Shown: positions 23,421 through 31,136 of the stretch, piece after piece
Numbering within the stretch: position 1 is the first letter of the stretch
How the letters are laid out: each line of letters opens with the position of its first letter
Assembly (NCBI GenBank): GCA_021772135.1
Contig: JADYXQ010000037.1
Coordinates: 1 to 46,206, forward strand
Direction of reading: 5' to 3'
Source: Candidatus Obscuribacter sp.
GTDB lineage: Bacteria > Cyanobacteriota > Vampirovibrionia > Obscuribacterales > Obscuribacteraceae
DNA: 46,206 bases
The notes under the pieces: generated by a model
What the model was told of the DNA's origin: nothing
What the model saw: only the letters and a program-made list of their open reading frames with translations
The model's database searches: none
Position numbers and translations under genes: made by a program

Positions 23421-23470
23421 CTGTCTTGTTTTAGAGACTGAAATCTCTCAAACAAGTTTGGAGTATTGTC

Positions 23471-23638
23471 ATGGCCAAGAAAGACGACCGCATCATCATC
23501 ACACTTGCTTGTGGAACTTGCAAAAGACGCAACTACACAACCATGAAAAACAAGAAGAATGATCCGGAAAGATTGAATTTGGAAAAATATTGCAAATTCT
23601 GTCGCAAGCACGTTGAACACAAAGAAACTAAGAAATAA
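23471..23638 (+). CDS. rpmG: 50S ribosomal protein L33
   Basis: A 55-aa large-subunit protein. [24 protein letters not shown] and KYCKFCRKH (two CXXC pairs forming a zinc ribbon) and the basic tail are diagnostic of the zinc-binding form of L33. GGAG (23460-23463) lies 7 nt before the ATG. It is the first gene of a rpmG, tRNA-Trp, secE, nusG, rplK, rplA cluster, an order found in many bacteria. Confidence 0.96.
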   Translation: MAKKDDRIIITLACGTCKRRNYTTMKNKKNDPERLNLEKYCKFCRKHVEHKETKK

Positions 23639-23714
23639 AACTTGGGCATTACTATGCTCGGCGAATAAATTTCTAGTTTTATTTGTTGCAGGCGTTCTTT
23701 GCAAGCTGCACCAC

Positions 23715-23729
23715 GGCCGTTTATCGGCC
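23715..23729 (+). other. Small hairpin before tRNA-Trp
   Basis: GGCCG-TTTAT-CGGCC, without a T-tract, 7 nt before the tRNA. It may be an RNA-processing signal between rpmG and the tRNA; a weak terminator is less likely. Confidence 0.35.
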
Positions 23730-23735
23730 ACCTAC

Positions 23736-23806
23736 GCGCCCTTAGTTTAATGGTAAAACGAAGGTCTCCAAAACCTTTGTTGAGGGTTCGACTCCTTCAG
23801 GGCGCG
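23736..23806 (+). tRNA. tRNA-Trp (anticodon CCA)
   Basis: A 71-nt cloverleaf. Acceptor stem GCGCCCT/AGGGCGC, D-arm GTTT/AAAC with GG in the loop, anticodon stem AAGGT/ACCTT with loop CTCCAAA (anticodon CCA at 23768-23770), T-arm with TTCGACT, and discriminator G. The 3' CCA is not encoded. It sits between rpmG and secE, as in several other phyla. Confidence 0.96.
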
Positions 23807-23838
23807 AATTCAATAAAAGCGGAGCCGGCTTGATATAG

Positions 23839-24165
23839 ATGGCAAATAAGGAAAAGGACAGCTCGACGGGCCAAGCGGTCAAAACGCAGGAGCAATCCGT
23901 GTCTACCACTCAACCTGAGAAGCAAGAAGAAAAGAAACACTCTCTGGTAACAGGTGTGGGTCAATTCCTTAAAGAAGTTGCCATCGAGCATCGCAAGATT
24001 ACATGGCCCGATCGTAAGCAAGTTTTGCGCGAGACAAGGAGTGTTCTTTTCCTGGTAACGGCAATAACTCTGGTTGTCCTGGGCATCGACTGGGTGTTGG
24101 GCAATCTTATCTTCGGACCACTTGATCACTGGGCAAAAATGCTTGGCGCCGGCGTGGGCCACTGA
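23839..24165 (+). CDS. secE: Preprotein translocase subunit SecE
   Basis: A 108-aa inner-membrane subunit that clamps SecY in the general secretion channel. The conserved segment FLKEVAIEHRKITWPDRKQVLRET precedes a single membrane helix (SVLFLVTAITLVVLGIDWVL). A polar, Lys/Gln-rich N-terminal extension of ~35 residues is longer than in the shortest SecE proteins. It lies between tRNA-Trp and nusG, the standard place. Confidence 0.95.
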   Translation: MANKEKDSSTGQAVKTQEQSVSTTQPEKQEEKKHSLVTGVGQFLKEVAIEHRKITWPDRKQVLRETRSVLFLVTAITLVVLGIDWVLGNLIFGPLDHWAKMLGAGVGH

Positions 24166-24181
24166 CAATAGGGATGGCAAA

Positions 24182-24742
24182 ATGGCTTTCATAAAGACAG
24201 ACGGGCAAAGACGCTGGTTCGCAGTGCAGACGGCCTCCGGTCACGAAAACAAAGTGAAGGAGCATATCGAAAAGCGCATCGTCACTATGGGCGCTCAAGA
24301 CCGCATCTTCGGCGTTATCGTGCCTGAAAAAATGGTGACCAAAGTCAAAGACGGCAAGCGCATCGAAAAGCGTGAGCGCGAATATCCCGGTTATGTATTT
24401 GTGGAAATGATCCTTGACGACGACTCCTGGAGAGTGGTTCGTGAAGCTCCCGGTGTAACGAAATATGTGGGCGCCGGAAAGAAACCGACTCCCGTTCAAG
24501 ACGCTGAAATGCGCAAAATTTTGAGACGTCAAATGGCCATGACTGGCCTCAAAGGCAAGAAACCTGCCGCCATCGACGTCAAGGTCGGCGACTACGTACG
24601 CATTACAGGCGGACCGTTTGCAGACTTTACAGGAGAGGTCACAGAAGTGAACCTCGAAAGAGAGCGAATCAAGGCCTCGGTCATCATCTTCGGTCGGGCA
24701 ACACCAGTTGAACTGGAGTTCAACCAGGTTATAAAAGTGTAA
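24182..24742 (+). CDS. nusG: Transcription termination/antitermination factor NusG
   Basis: A 186-aa factor that binds RNA polymerase and couples it to ribosomes or Rho. The NGN domain (RRWFAVQTASGHENKV, YPGYVFVEM, APGVTKYVGAG) is followed by a KOW domain (VGDYVRITGGPFADFTGEV). The open frame extends upstream to 24074 over secE; the ATG at 24182, with AGGGA ~8 nt before it, gives the family N-terminus and lies 16 nt after the secE stop. An ATG at 24174 is out of frame. Confidence 0.96.
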   Translation: MAFIKTDGQRRWFAVQTASGHENKVKEHIEKRIVTMGAQDRIFGVIVPEKMVTKVKDGKRIEKREREYPGYVFVEMILDDDSWRVVREAPGVTKYVGAGKKPTPVQDAEMRKILRRQMAMTGLKGKKPAAIDVKVGDYVRITGGPFADFTGEVTEVNLERERIKASVIIFGRATPVELEFNQVIKV

Positions 24743-24860
24743 ATGTGATGGACTAACGCTCCCATCTACCATATGATCGATATTTCGCGCATTTCTATCG
24801 AAACGGCCTCTTCCAGAGACCGGCGCTAACCACCTTAATTAGAATAGGACCGAGAAAACC
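24743..24860 (+). promoter_or_regulatory. nusG-rplK spacer with small hairpin
   Basis: 118 nt between nusG and rplK. It holds a near-perfect hairpin, CGGCCTCT/AGAGACCG (24804-24822). In other bacteria the rplK-rplA leader binds L1 for autoregulation, so this is a candidate site. The match to a known L1 site was not tested. Confidence 0.3.
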
Positions 24861-25283
24861 GTGAAAAAGGCCGTTGGAAAAATCAAATTGCAAATCACCG
24901 CTGGAAAAGCCAACCCAGCACCGCCCATTGGTCCAGCTCTGGGTCAACACGGCGTCAACATCATGCAATTTTGCAAAGAATACAACGCTAAGACTCAAGA
25001 CAAAGCTGGAACAATCATCCCCGTAGAAATTACCGTCTACGAAGATCGTTCTTTCACTTTCGTTTTGAAAACACCTCCGTCTGCCGAACTGATTAAGAAG
25101 GCAGCCAATGTGGAGAAAGGCTCCGCAGCTCCCAACAAAACTAAAGTTGGCAGCTTGACCAAGGCAAAAGTCACCGAAATCGCCAAGATCAAAATGCCCG
25201 ATCTTAACGCTGTCACTATCGAAGCGGCCGAGAAAATGATTGTCGGTACGGCGAGAAACATGGGCATTTTAGTTGTCGACTAA
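24861..25283 (+). CDS. rplK: 50S ribosomal protein L11
   Basis: A 140-aa large-subunit protein of the GTPase-associated centre. [34 protein letters not shown] and [12 protein letters not shown] are unmistakable (positions ~8-90), and the C-terminal RNA-binding helix region ends [12 protein letters not shown]. It starts with GTG at 24861 after AGGACCG. rplA follows after 27 nt. Confidence 0.97.
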   Translation: MKKAVGKIKLQITAGKANPAPPIGPALGQHGVNIMQFCKEYNAKTQDKAGTIIPVEITVYEDRSFTFVLKTPPSAELIKKAANVEKGSAAPNKTKVGSLTKAKVTEIAKIKMPDLNAVTIEAAEKMIVGTARNMGILVVD

Positions 25284-25310
25284 GTAAGTAAGTTCAAGGA
25301 TATTTTGCAA

Positions 25311-26042
25311 ATGGCTACGCTAACAAAAAGACAAGAGACCTTAGGCAAATTCTACACAGAGCACAACACTGCCCACACAGCAGAAGAAGCGCTGAAGTTG
25401 TTGAAAGCTGAGAAGTCAGTCAAGTTCGATCCAACAGTTGAAGTGCACTTCCGCCTCGGCGTCAATCCTAAATTGAATGACCAGCAGATTCGTAGCACCG
25501 TTCAATTGCCTGGTGGAACAGGTAAAACTGTCCGCGTTGCAGTGGTGGCCAAAGGCGAAAAAGTGCAAGAAGCGAAAGACGCCGGCGCTGATATCGTCGG
25601 TTCTGACGAACTGGTTGCTCAAATTGGCGAAGGCATGCTTGATTTCGACAAACTTGTTGCCACTCCAGATGCCATGGCTATGCTTTCTAAAATGGGTAAA
25701 ATTCTGGGACCTAAAGGGCTGATGCCTAACCCTAAAGACGGCACTGTGACCTTCGACGTCGGCAAGACTGTTAAGGATCTCAAAGCCGGTAAAGTTTCCT
25801 TCCGTGCTGAAAAAGACGGCGGCGTTGTGCAAATGGCCATCGGCAAACTTTCGTTTGATGACAGCCGCTTGTTGCAAAACCTGGCTGCAGTGGTTGATCA
25901 AATTCAAAAAATCAAACCACCATCAGTCAAAGGCGCTTACATGAAGACTGTTTACTTGAGCACCACCATGGGCCCAAGCATCAGAATGGACATCAGCGCT
26001 TTGCAAGATCTGGCTAAAGCTCCAGCAGCAGTAAAAGTTTAG
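25311..26042 (+). CDS. rplA: 50S ribosomal protein L1
   Basis: A 243-aa protein of the ribosomal L1 stalk, often also a repressor of its own operon. It shows GILGPKGLMPNPKDGTV-type sequence (here KILGPKGLMPNPKDGTV), KAGKVSFRAEKDGGVV and the C-terminal YLSTTMGPSIRMD. The ATG at 25311 is preferred; a TTG two codons earlier is in frame. It is the last gene before a strong terminator, so rplJ, rplL and rpoBC, which commonly follow, must be elsewhere. Confidence 0.97.
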   Translation: MATLTKRQETLGKFYTEHNTAHTAEEALKLLKAEKSVKFDPTVEVHFRLGVNPKLNDQQIRSTVQLPGGTGKTVRVAVVAKGEKVQEAKDAGADIVGSDELVAQIGEGMLDFDKLVATPDAMAMLSKMGKILGPKGLMPNPKDGTVTFDVGKTVKDLKAGKVSFRAEKDGGVVQMAIGKLSFDDSRLLQNLAAVVDQIQKIKPPSVKGAYMKTVYLSTTMGPSIRMDISALQDLAKAPAAVKV

Positions 26043-26068
26043 GCTCAGACTTACAAACAAAGCAATTT

Positions 26069-26099
26069 AAAAGGGCAGCGCTCAAGCGTTGCCCTTTTT
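26069..26099 (+). terminator. Strong intrinsic terminator after rplA (bidirectional)
   Basis: GGGCAGCGC-TCAA-GCGTTGCCC with flanking A and T runs (AAAA before, TTTTT after) gives a 12-13 bp stem with one G-U pair. It can also end the convergent TadE-like gene on the minus strand. Confidence 0.88.
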
Positions 26100-26122
26100 G
26101 TATTTCAATTCTTGCTCGTCGA

Positions 26123-26605
26123 CTAACTGGCGGTGTTCGGCACCACATAAGTAAAGGGATAAGACTGTGACGACCTGAATTTCAAAGGACTTGTGCCCTG
26201 ATAGACGATGTGTACTACAAACGGCCTGATATCCACTTCGGTGATTACCGACACGGTGCCGCTGATTGGTCCGCCGTATGGTTGCATGGCGGTAATATCG
26301 CCGGCTGAAACCGTACTGTTGCACTGTACCAGCACGAAATTGCTGAGCATAGAGCTGCCGCTTGTATTGGCGCGGTTAATAACTGCCTGAGCCCGAATAT
26401 TACAGGTGGTCGGGTCACCAAGAGAAGCTACCCGAGCGGCTTCACGACAGGTGGAGTCATTAAGCTGCACGCCAAGGACAATCACCGTGAGATCGAACAA
26501 CACCAGGACGATCGGCACTAAAACCATGACGCCGCAACAAAGCTCAACTAGAGATTGGCCACGTCGTCTCTTGCCGAAACGCCAACGTTCAGCCGCCGAA
26601 GTCAT
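26123..26605 (-). CDS. TadE-like pseudopilin / pilus assembly protein
   Basis: A 160-aa protein with a basic N-terminus and the TadE signature RRGQSLVELCCGVMVLVPIVLVLFDL (split over the single membrane helix, ~17-42), then an outer domain with several cysteines and REAARVASLGD. TadE-like pseudopilins belong to Flp/Tad pilus and tight-adherence systems. The start is the ATG at 26605, with a GTG at 26611 also possible. It is divergent from another TadE-like gene 258 nt away. No tadA, tadB, tadC or rcpA gene is in the window. Confidence 0.72.
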   Translation of the reverse strand: MTSAAERWRFGKRRRGQSLVELCCGVMVLVPIVLVLFDLTVIVLGVQLNDSTCREAARVASLGDPTTCNIRAQAVINRANTSGSSMLSNFVLVQCNSTVSAGDITAMQPYGGPISGTVSVITEVDIRPFVVHIVYQGTSPLKFRSSQSYPFTYVVPNTAS

Positions 26606-26863
26606 AAACACAGGCTACTCACCACCGTCAGAAGAAGTTTGTGGATCTCACTTAATTTATTCCCCTCCGGAATAAAGCCAAACCACTTTATGTGACCATC
26701 GACCTGGATTAAAAGTACCTGCAAATCTCATTTTCGTGTGACGCCACCAGGGGTGATGTCAGTTGACTGTTGAGCCATCCAGGCTCAGCCTGCTTAAAAA
26801 TGGTGATTTTCGGGTAGAGAGAACAGGGGCCTTTAAGATCAATTTAAAGCGAGGAGGGGTTCG
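26606..26863. other. Divergent intergenic region between TadE-like genes
   Basis: About 258 nt that must carry both promoters. It holds an inverted repeat TGAGCC-N5-GGCTCA (26771-26787) that could be an operator, and a strong GAGGAGGGG ribosome-binding site just before 26864. I see no consensus promoter pair. Confidence 0.3.
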
Positions 26864-27490
26864 ATGCTCTGGCGCAGACAATTCGTAAGACAGAAGCGGG
26901 CAATGGGTATCGCTGAATTTGTACCGGCCCTGTTCATTTTTCTCTTTATTATCGCCTTGCCGCTTATCAACCTGCTCAGTTTCGGCATGGGTTACGCCAA
27001 CGTCGCCTTATTAGGCACCCAGTGCGCGGTTGACGCGGCCAATGCCGGCTCTTATCCTGACGCTCTAACCAAAGTGCAGACCAAAGCTAATGCCATTACT
27101 GCTTCAGGCATGGGACAGTTTGCCCGGCTAGCTCCAGTGGGAGGCCTGAACGGTTGCGGGGTCAATGTCTTTATTACCGAGACCGATGTCAACACGAAAG
27201 TGGTAGTTGAATATGGCCCCAATACGCCCAAGACCGGCGTTTACGACCCTAACAACAAGATTTACGAGTACACTATCCGCACGACCTTTAATGTCGGCCC
27301 GTTCATCAGCCTTGGCCTTGTGCCCTGGATTGGCGGCATCCCGTTGATTGGAGTACCTGCCACTGTGCGTACGGTCGCACACAGAGCAGTTGAACATTCA
27401 GAAGCAATTTCACTCGATAACCGGTCGCGAGATTTAGCAGCCTTGATCGCTATAATAGTCTTTCAAAGCTACCCAATTATTTCGGTTTAG
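26864..27490 (+). CDS. TadE/TadG-like membrane-anchored protein
   Basis: A 208-aa protein with a basic N-terminus, a Gly-x-Ala-Glu motif (MGIAEFVPALFIFLFI) that looks like a prepilin/TadE cleavage region, one membrane helix (~18-40) and an outer domain. AVDAANAGSYPDA after the helix resembles the DAAALAAA region of TadE/TadG proteins. It has a very good ribosome-binding site. The dnaJ-like gene follows after 9 nt. It is probably a minor pseudopilin together with the divergent gene; the family call is moderate. Confidence 0.6.
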   Translation: MLWRRQFVRQKRAMGIAEFVPALFIFLFIIALPLINLLSFGMGYANVALLGTQCAVDAANAGSYPDALTKVQTKANAITASGMGQFARLAPVGGLNGCGVNVFITETDVNTKVVVEYGPNTPKTGVYDPNNKIYEYTIRTTFNVGPFISLGLVPWIGGIPLIGVPATVRTVAHRAVEHSEAISLDNRSRDLAALIAIIVFQSYPIISV

Positions 27491-27499
27491 AGAAAACAC

Positions 27500-28504
27500 T
27501 TGGTTAAGTTCAAGGATTACTATGACATTTTAGGCGTTGACCGAAAAGCGAGCGCCGCTGATATCAAGGCCGCCTATCGTAAATTGGCGCGCAAAACCCA
27601 TCCCGACGCCAACAAAAATGATCCCTCTGCCGAAGAGAAATTCAAAGAACTAATAGAAGCGTACGAGGTCTTAAAAGACCCTGAAAAACGCAAACGCTAT
27701 GACACCTTAGGAGCCGACTGGAAAGCCGGCGATAACTTCAGGCCACCACCCCAACCAAGTGGTGCCAATGATGGCGGCTTCGGATTCGAGTTCGGCAATT
27801 TCGGTGATTTGCGAGGCAACAGTGCTTTTTCGGAGTTTTTCGATAGCCTTTTCGGTCAGACTTTTGGCGGCGGTGCTCCCGGCAGCGGTCCGGCAGCAGG
27901 TCAACAAGGGCGGCCACAACCCGGCCCCGCCGGTGGTGGCAAAAGACGCACTCTCGATCAAGAAGCCGATATTGAACTGACAGTAGAAGAATTGGCTCAG
28001 GGTGCGCGTCGCACTCTGCAAGTAAGCGCTCCCGGCGGCAAACCAAAAACCATTGAAGTAAAAATTCCAGCCGGCATTCGCCCGGGCAAAAAAGTGCGTA
28101 TTGCCGGGGAAGGTGCCACTATGAATGGTGGCGCCCAGAAAGGCGATCTTTACCTGCGTGTAAAAGCTAAGCCTCATAACTATTTCACCATTGACGGCGA
28201 CAATCTTATTTGCGAACTGGAGATGACCCCGGCTCAAGCTGTTATCGGCTCAGAAGCGGTGGTCACGACCATTGAAGGACCTGTAAAAATCAGAGTGCCG
28301 GCGGGCAGTCAGAACGGCCGCTTGCTCCGCCTCAAGGGTAAAGGTCTGCCCTCAGTCGCCGCGGCCGGGTCAAGCGCCGATGTGCACAAAGGCGACCAAC
28401 TGGTGCGCTGCAAAATAACTATTCCGACCAAAATCAGCGATAAAGAAAAATCATTATATGAACAACTGGCTCAGTTAGAAAAAGAGACATCTGAACGTAC
28501 TTAA
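27500..28504 (+). CDS. DnaJ-family co-chaperone (CbpA-like, no zinc finger)
   Basis: A 334-aa co-chaperone that would stimulate DnaK ATPase. The J domain (~5-72) carries the HPD motif in [11 protein letters not shown] Gly/Phe/Pro-rich linker follows (~75-148), then two C-terminal substrate-binding beta domains ([36 protein letters not shown]). The CXXCXGXG zinc repeats of true DnaJ are absent, so it is of the CbpA/DnaJ-type-B kind. It starts with TTG at 27500, without a strong ribosome-binding site, 9 nt after the TadE-like gene. Confidence 0.93.
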   Translation: MVKFKDYYDILGVDRKASAADIKAAYRKLARKTHPDANKNDPSAEEKFKELIEAYEVLKDPEKRKRYDTLGADWKAGDNFRPPPQPSGANDGGFGFEFGNFGDLRGNSAFSEFFDSLFGQTFGGGAPGSGPAAGQQGRPQPGPAGGGKRRTLDQEADIELTVEELAQGARRTLQVSAPGGKPKTIEVKIPAGIRPGKKVRIAGEGATMNGGAQKGDLYLRVKAKPHNYFTIDGDNLICELEMTPAQAVIGSEAVVTTIEGPVKIRVPAGSQNGRLLRLKGKGLPSVAAAGSSADVHKGDQLVRCKITIPTKISDKEKSLYEQLAQLEKETSERT

Positions 28505-28535
28505 TTTGTTTTGCTTTTACGTTTAACCTGTTAGT

Positions 28536-29822
28536 TTATTTCAAGTGCAGGTGCGAAGCCGCTGCTCTGAACTCGTCATAACCTGACTGAGATTGATTCT
28601 GCCGGCACATAACCTCAGACATTACTTCGTGCACGTCAGGATCGTTCTCTCTCAGCTTGATTGCCTTTTCCATCACTTCGCGAGCTTCTCTAAACTTGTT
28701 GCTGGCGATATAGAGTCGAGCCAGAGTAAGCATAGTTTCAAGCTCATTCGGATTTTTAGCATACCTTTTTTCAGTGTCTTTCAAGGCACTAGATACGATA
28801 CCAGCGTGCGCTTCCACTATTCCTTTAACAGCATAGGGGTAACCAAGTAAATCTTGCTCGCGAGTGAAGCCTTTCTGGAATTCTTCAAATCCTTCTTCTT
28901 GCTTGCCGTCTTGAGCCAGGGCCAGACCGAGCTCTCTTTGAGCACCAGGGTCTGAATTGTCAGATTTGATTAGAGCTTCTAATTCTTTGACGGCCAGAGC
29001 TGAGCTGTTTGTTCTCATGTAGAGAACGGCAATCTCTTTATGTGGTACAGACCAGGCCGACGGGAAAAGCTCGATAATTTTTTCGTACACGGCAATGGCA
29101 TCTTCGTCGCGCCGCATGGCCGTCAACTCACGAGCATAAAGCAGACGAATATATTTGCTGAATTTGGCCTGTGAATACGCTTTTTCGCATAACTTGATAC
29201 CAGCTTCGCGATCAGCTTTGCTGCCGGCTTCAACCATGACCATACCGGCGGCCATAAGCGACTTGACGTCATTAGGTTTTTTCAGGGCCAGTGCTTTGGC
29301 GGCTTCCAGAGCCGGTTGTACCTCACCTTGTGAAAGCAGCTTCAATGGCGGCAATTTGTTGATTTCGGCAATCACACTTTCGTCGGCCAGTTCTTTTCCC
29401 TTTGCAGGAATTTCGAGATCGTGTTGCTCAGCGGTAAGGCCATAAACGCCGGTTTTATCTTTGGCCTGCGTTACTGTAAAGGCAAAACCAGTGCAGCAAA
29501 CAGCGGCCACTATCACCGGTAGAATCAAGTCGAAGAGCAGGCTGGTTTTGCTGCGATTTTTTCCGCCCGCGGCAGCCTGAGCTGCTTGCTCAGCAGCATC
29601 TGAACCTGCAGCAGGCATATTGGAAAAGGATGCTTTGAGACCGCCCGGCACTCGGCCGCCTTCAGTACCGCTACCCGGCAAGGGAGCAAGGCCACCCGGT
29701 GGAATGTTGTTTTCAGGCATGGGCGCAGGAGCGGCGGCCTGAATTTGAGCCATATCCGCGGCTGGGGCGGCTGGAGTTCCAGGTTGCGCTTTACTAGCGT
29801 CATTTTTCTTCTTCTTAAACAT
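28536..29822 (-). CDS. Membrane-anchored TPR protein
   Basis: A 428-aa protein. It has a basic N-terminus (MFKKKKND), a Pro/Ala-rich cytoplasmic stretch, one membrane helix (~95-117: SLLFDLILPVIVAAVCCTGFAF) and about six tetratricopeptide repeats from ~150 to the C-terminus. TPRs mediate protein-protein contacts; the partner is unknown. The ATG at 29822 is chosen because GAGG lies 4-5 nt upstream and it falls 14 nt after the holB stop; an ATG at 29846 would overlap holB. It is probably in one operon with holB. The gene is convergent with dnaJ (31 nt apart), with no clear terminator between them. Confidence 0.82.
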   Translation of the reverse strand: MFKKKKNDASKAQPGTPAAPAADMAQIQAAAPAPMPENNIPPGGLAPLPGSGTEGGRVPGGLKASFSNMPAAGSDAAEQAAQAAAGGKNRSKTSLLFDLILPVIVAAVCCTGFAFTVTQAKDKTGVYGLTAEQHDLEIPAKGKELADESVIAEINKLPPLKLLSQGEVQPALEAAKALALKKPNDVKSLMAAGMVMVEAGSKADREAGIKLCEKAYSQAKFSKYIRLLYARELTAMRRDEDAIAVYEKIIELFPSAWSVPHKEIAVLYMRTNSSALAVKELEALIKSDNSDPGAQRELGLALAQDGKQEEGFEEFQKGFTREQDLLGYPYAVKGIVEAHAGIVSSALKDTEKRYAKNPNELETMLTLARLYIASNKFREAREVMEKAIKLRENDPDVHEVMSEVMCRQNQSQSGYDEFRAAASHLHLK

Positions 29823-29836
29823 AAGCCTCGAAAATC

Positions 29837-30883
29837 TCAAATCCATCTGCTATTAAAATTTTGCCTCAAATCGTGCCAAGTTAAAACAAAAGATTCACAA
29901 ACTGCCTTCTTTGAGACATATTGATCAATCTGGCGCTTGGCATCTTCGCTGATTTTCAGCAATTTTGCCAGATATGCCGTGGAACGCGCATCGGTTAAAT
30001 TGGCTGTAGTGATGGCTTTTATCTCATGGCTGACTAGAGCGTCAACGATTTGTTCAGGGTCATATTCGTCATCAAGCAGCTGCTGGAGGGATGAAGCAAG
30101 ATTAAGAGCATGCCTGGCATTAGATTTGTTCTTTTGCAAAAACGGCATCTCAGACAGCTTGGTTGCCAACTCCCGGTTAATTTCCTGGGTCTTAAGATTG
30201 CCGGCGCTGCCGGGCACACCATGATTGCCGATGGCCAATCTAGCTATAGGGCCCACATTATCAGCAATGCGATTATTGAGAGGAACAACCTGGCAGCGGC
30301 TGACAATGGTGGTCAAGACATCATCGGCAGTCTGGCTGAACAAAAGAAAGAGCGATGGCGACTTGGGTTCTTCAATAGTTTTAAGCAGTGCGTTGGCTGC
30401 CGGACGATGGAAGGCAGCTTCTTTAGCCTCTTCAACCACCACCACGCGAAAATAATTGGAAGTTTTTCCCAGTTCTTCCGAAAGCAGGCGCGCTGACTCT
30501 ACGGGGATTTTGCCACTTTTGCCGGCATCGGCGGAGAGAACTATCCAGGCCTTAGGATGTTGATCTTGAAAGAGCCAGCGACAATTCTGGCAAGCCAGGG
30601 CTAAATCGCTTAAAACCGGAGCGGAGAGGTCTGTGGCGGCAGTGCCGTCTTCTTCCACACAAGCTTCTTGCCATTTAAGCAAACAGGCCCCGGCGGTCAG
30701 TTTGTCTTCCTTACTACAATTGAGAAAAGCAGTGAGCTGGCGGGCAATCAACCACTTGTCTTCATGAGCGCGACCGGTAAGCAGCAATGCATGGGCTAGT
30801 TTTTCTTGAGCCACGCCCTTGGCCAGAAGACGAGCGGCCACCGTTTGTCTTTCGGTCAGTTCAGGAGTGAAGAGCTTTTGCAT
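29837..30883 (-). CDS. holB: DNA polymerase III delta' subunit
   Basis: A 348-aa clamp-loader subunit of the AAA+ fold. HALLLTGRAHEDKWLIARQL marks a degenerate P-loop, as is normal for delta'. CQNCRW is part of the zinc module, and NALLKTIEEPKSPSLFLLFS with TTIVSRCQVV (SRC arginine finger) is diagnostic. It opens the clamp with the delta and tau/gamma subunits. The open frame runs back to 31096, but the ATG at 30883 fits the family N-terminus and leaves the purA promoter and leader free. It is divergent from purA. Confidence 0.87.
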   Translation of the reverse strand: MQKLFTPELTERQTVAARLLAKGVAQEKLAHALLLTGRAHEDKWLIARQLTAFLNCSKEDKLTAGACLLKWQEACVEEDGTAATDLSAPVLSDLALACQNCRWLFQDQHPKAWIVLSADAGKSGKIPVESARLLSEELGKTSNYFRVVVVEEAKEAAFHRPAANALLKTIEEPKSPSLFLLFSQTADDVLTTIVSRCQVVPLNNRIADNVGPIARLAIGNHGVPGSAGNLKTQEINRELATKLSEMPFLQKNKSNARHALNLASSLQQLLDDEYDPEQIVDALVSHEIKAITTANLTDARSTAYLAKLLKISEDAKRQIDQYVSKKAVCESFVLTWHDLRQNFNSRWI

Positions 30884-30917
30884 GTAAGTAATATTATCGT
30901 CTATTGGCCTTGAATAA

Positions 30918-30946
30918 TTGACAGCTCTTGGCGAGTCGCCTACACT
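30918..30946 (+). promoter_or_regulatory. Sigma-70 type promoter of purA
   Basis: TTGACA (30918-30923), a 17-nt spacer and TACACT (30941-30946). Transcription would begin near 30953, giving a leader of about 184 nt before purA. It lies just upstream of the divergent holB start. Confidence 0.75.
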
Positions 30947-30952
30947 ATCTCG

Positions 30953-31136
30953 GGTCAAAAAAACGTGCACGGGAAAATACTGACTACTGAGATCAGGTCC
31001 CTGTGCCCTTTTGCGAGAATCGAAGGTTTTAGTTGATTGCCTTGAAAAAAGGTAGCCGGCAAAGCGTTCGAAACGCAAAGCAACCTCCTGCTGCATTTTG
31101 GCTTAATTATCAGTCTCGTCTGGAGAGAAAAAAACC
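30953..31136 (+). promoter_or_regulatory. Long structured 5' leader of purA
   Basis: A leader of ~184 nt with no gene. It can fold into a long hairpin in which GCACGGG (from about 30966) pairs with CCCTGTGC, enclosing CTGA/TCAG and followed by CCTTTT. A second hairpin is GCGTT-CGA-AACGC near 31062-31074. It ends with the ribosome-binding site GGAGAG. It matches no riboswitch consensus I know. Confidence 0.4.

Noticed and set aside
23339..23731. N-terminal extension of the substrate-binding protein frame over rpmG
   Set aside because: It is antisense to rpmG and its promoter; the ATG at 23338 starts a proper lipoprotein signal peptide.
24107..24772. 221-codon minus-strand frame over nusG
   Set aside because: It mirrors nusG and the end of secE in a shadow frame, is Phe/His-rich and has no start signal.
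25416..25907. 163-codon minus-strand frame over rplA
   Set aside because: It is fully antisense to rplA, which is certain; no ribosome-binding site or family pattern.
30884..31096. Upstream extension of the holB frame
   Set aside because: It covers the purA promoter and leader, has no family similarity, and the ATG at 30883 gives the normal delta' N-terminus.
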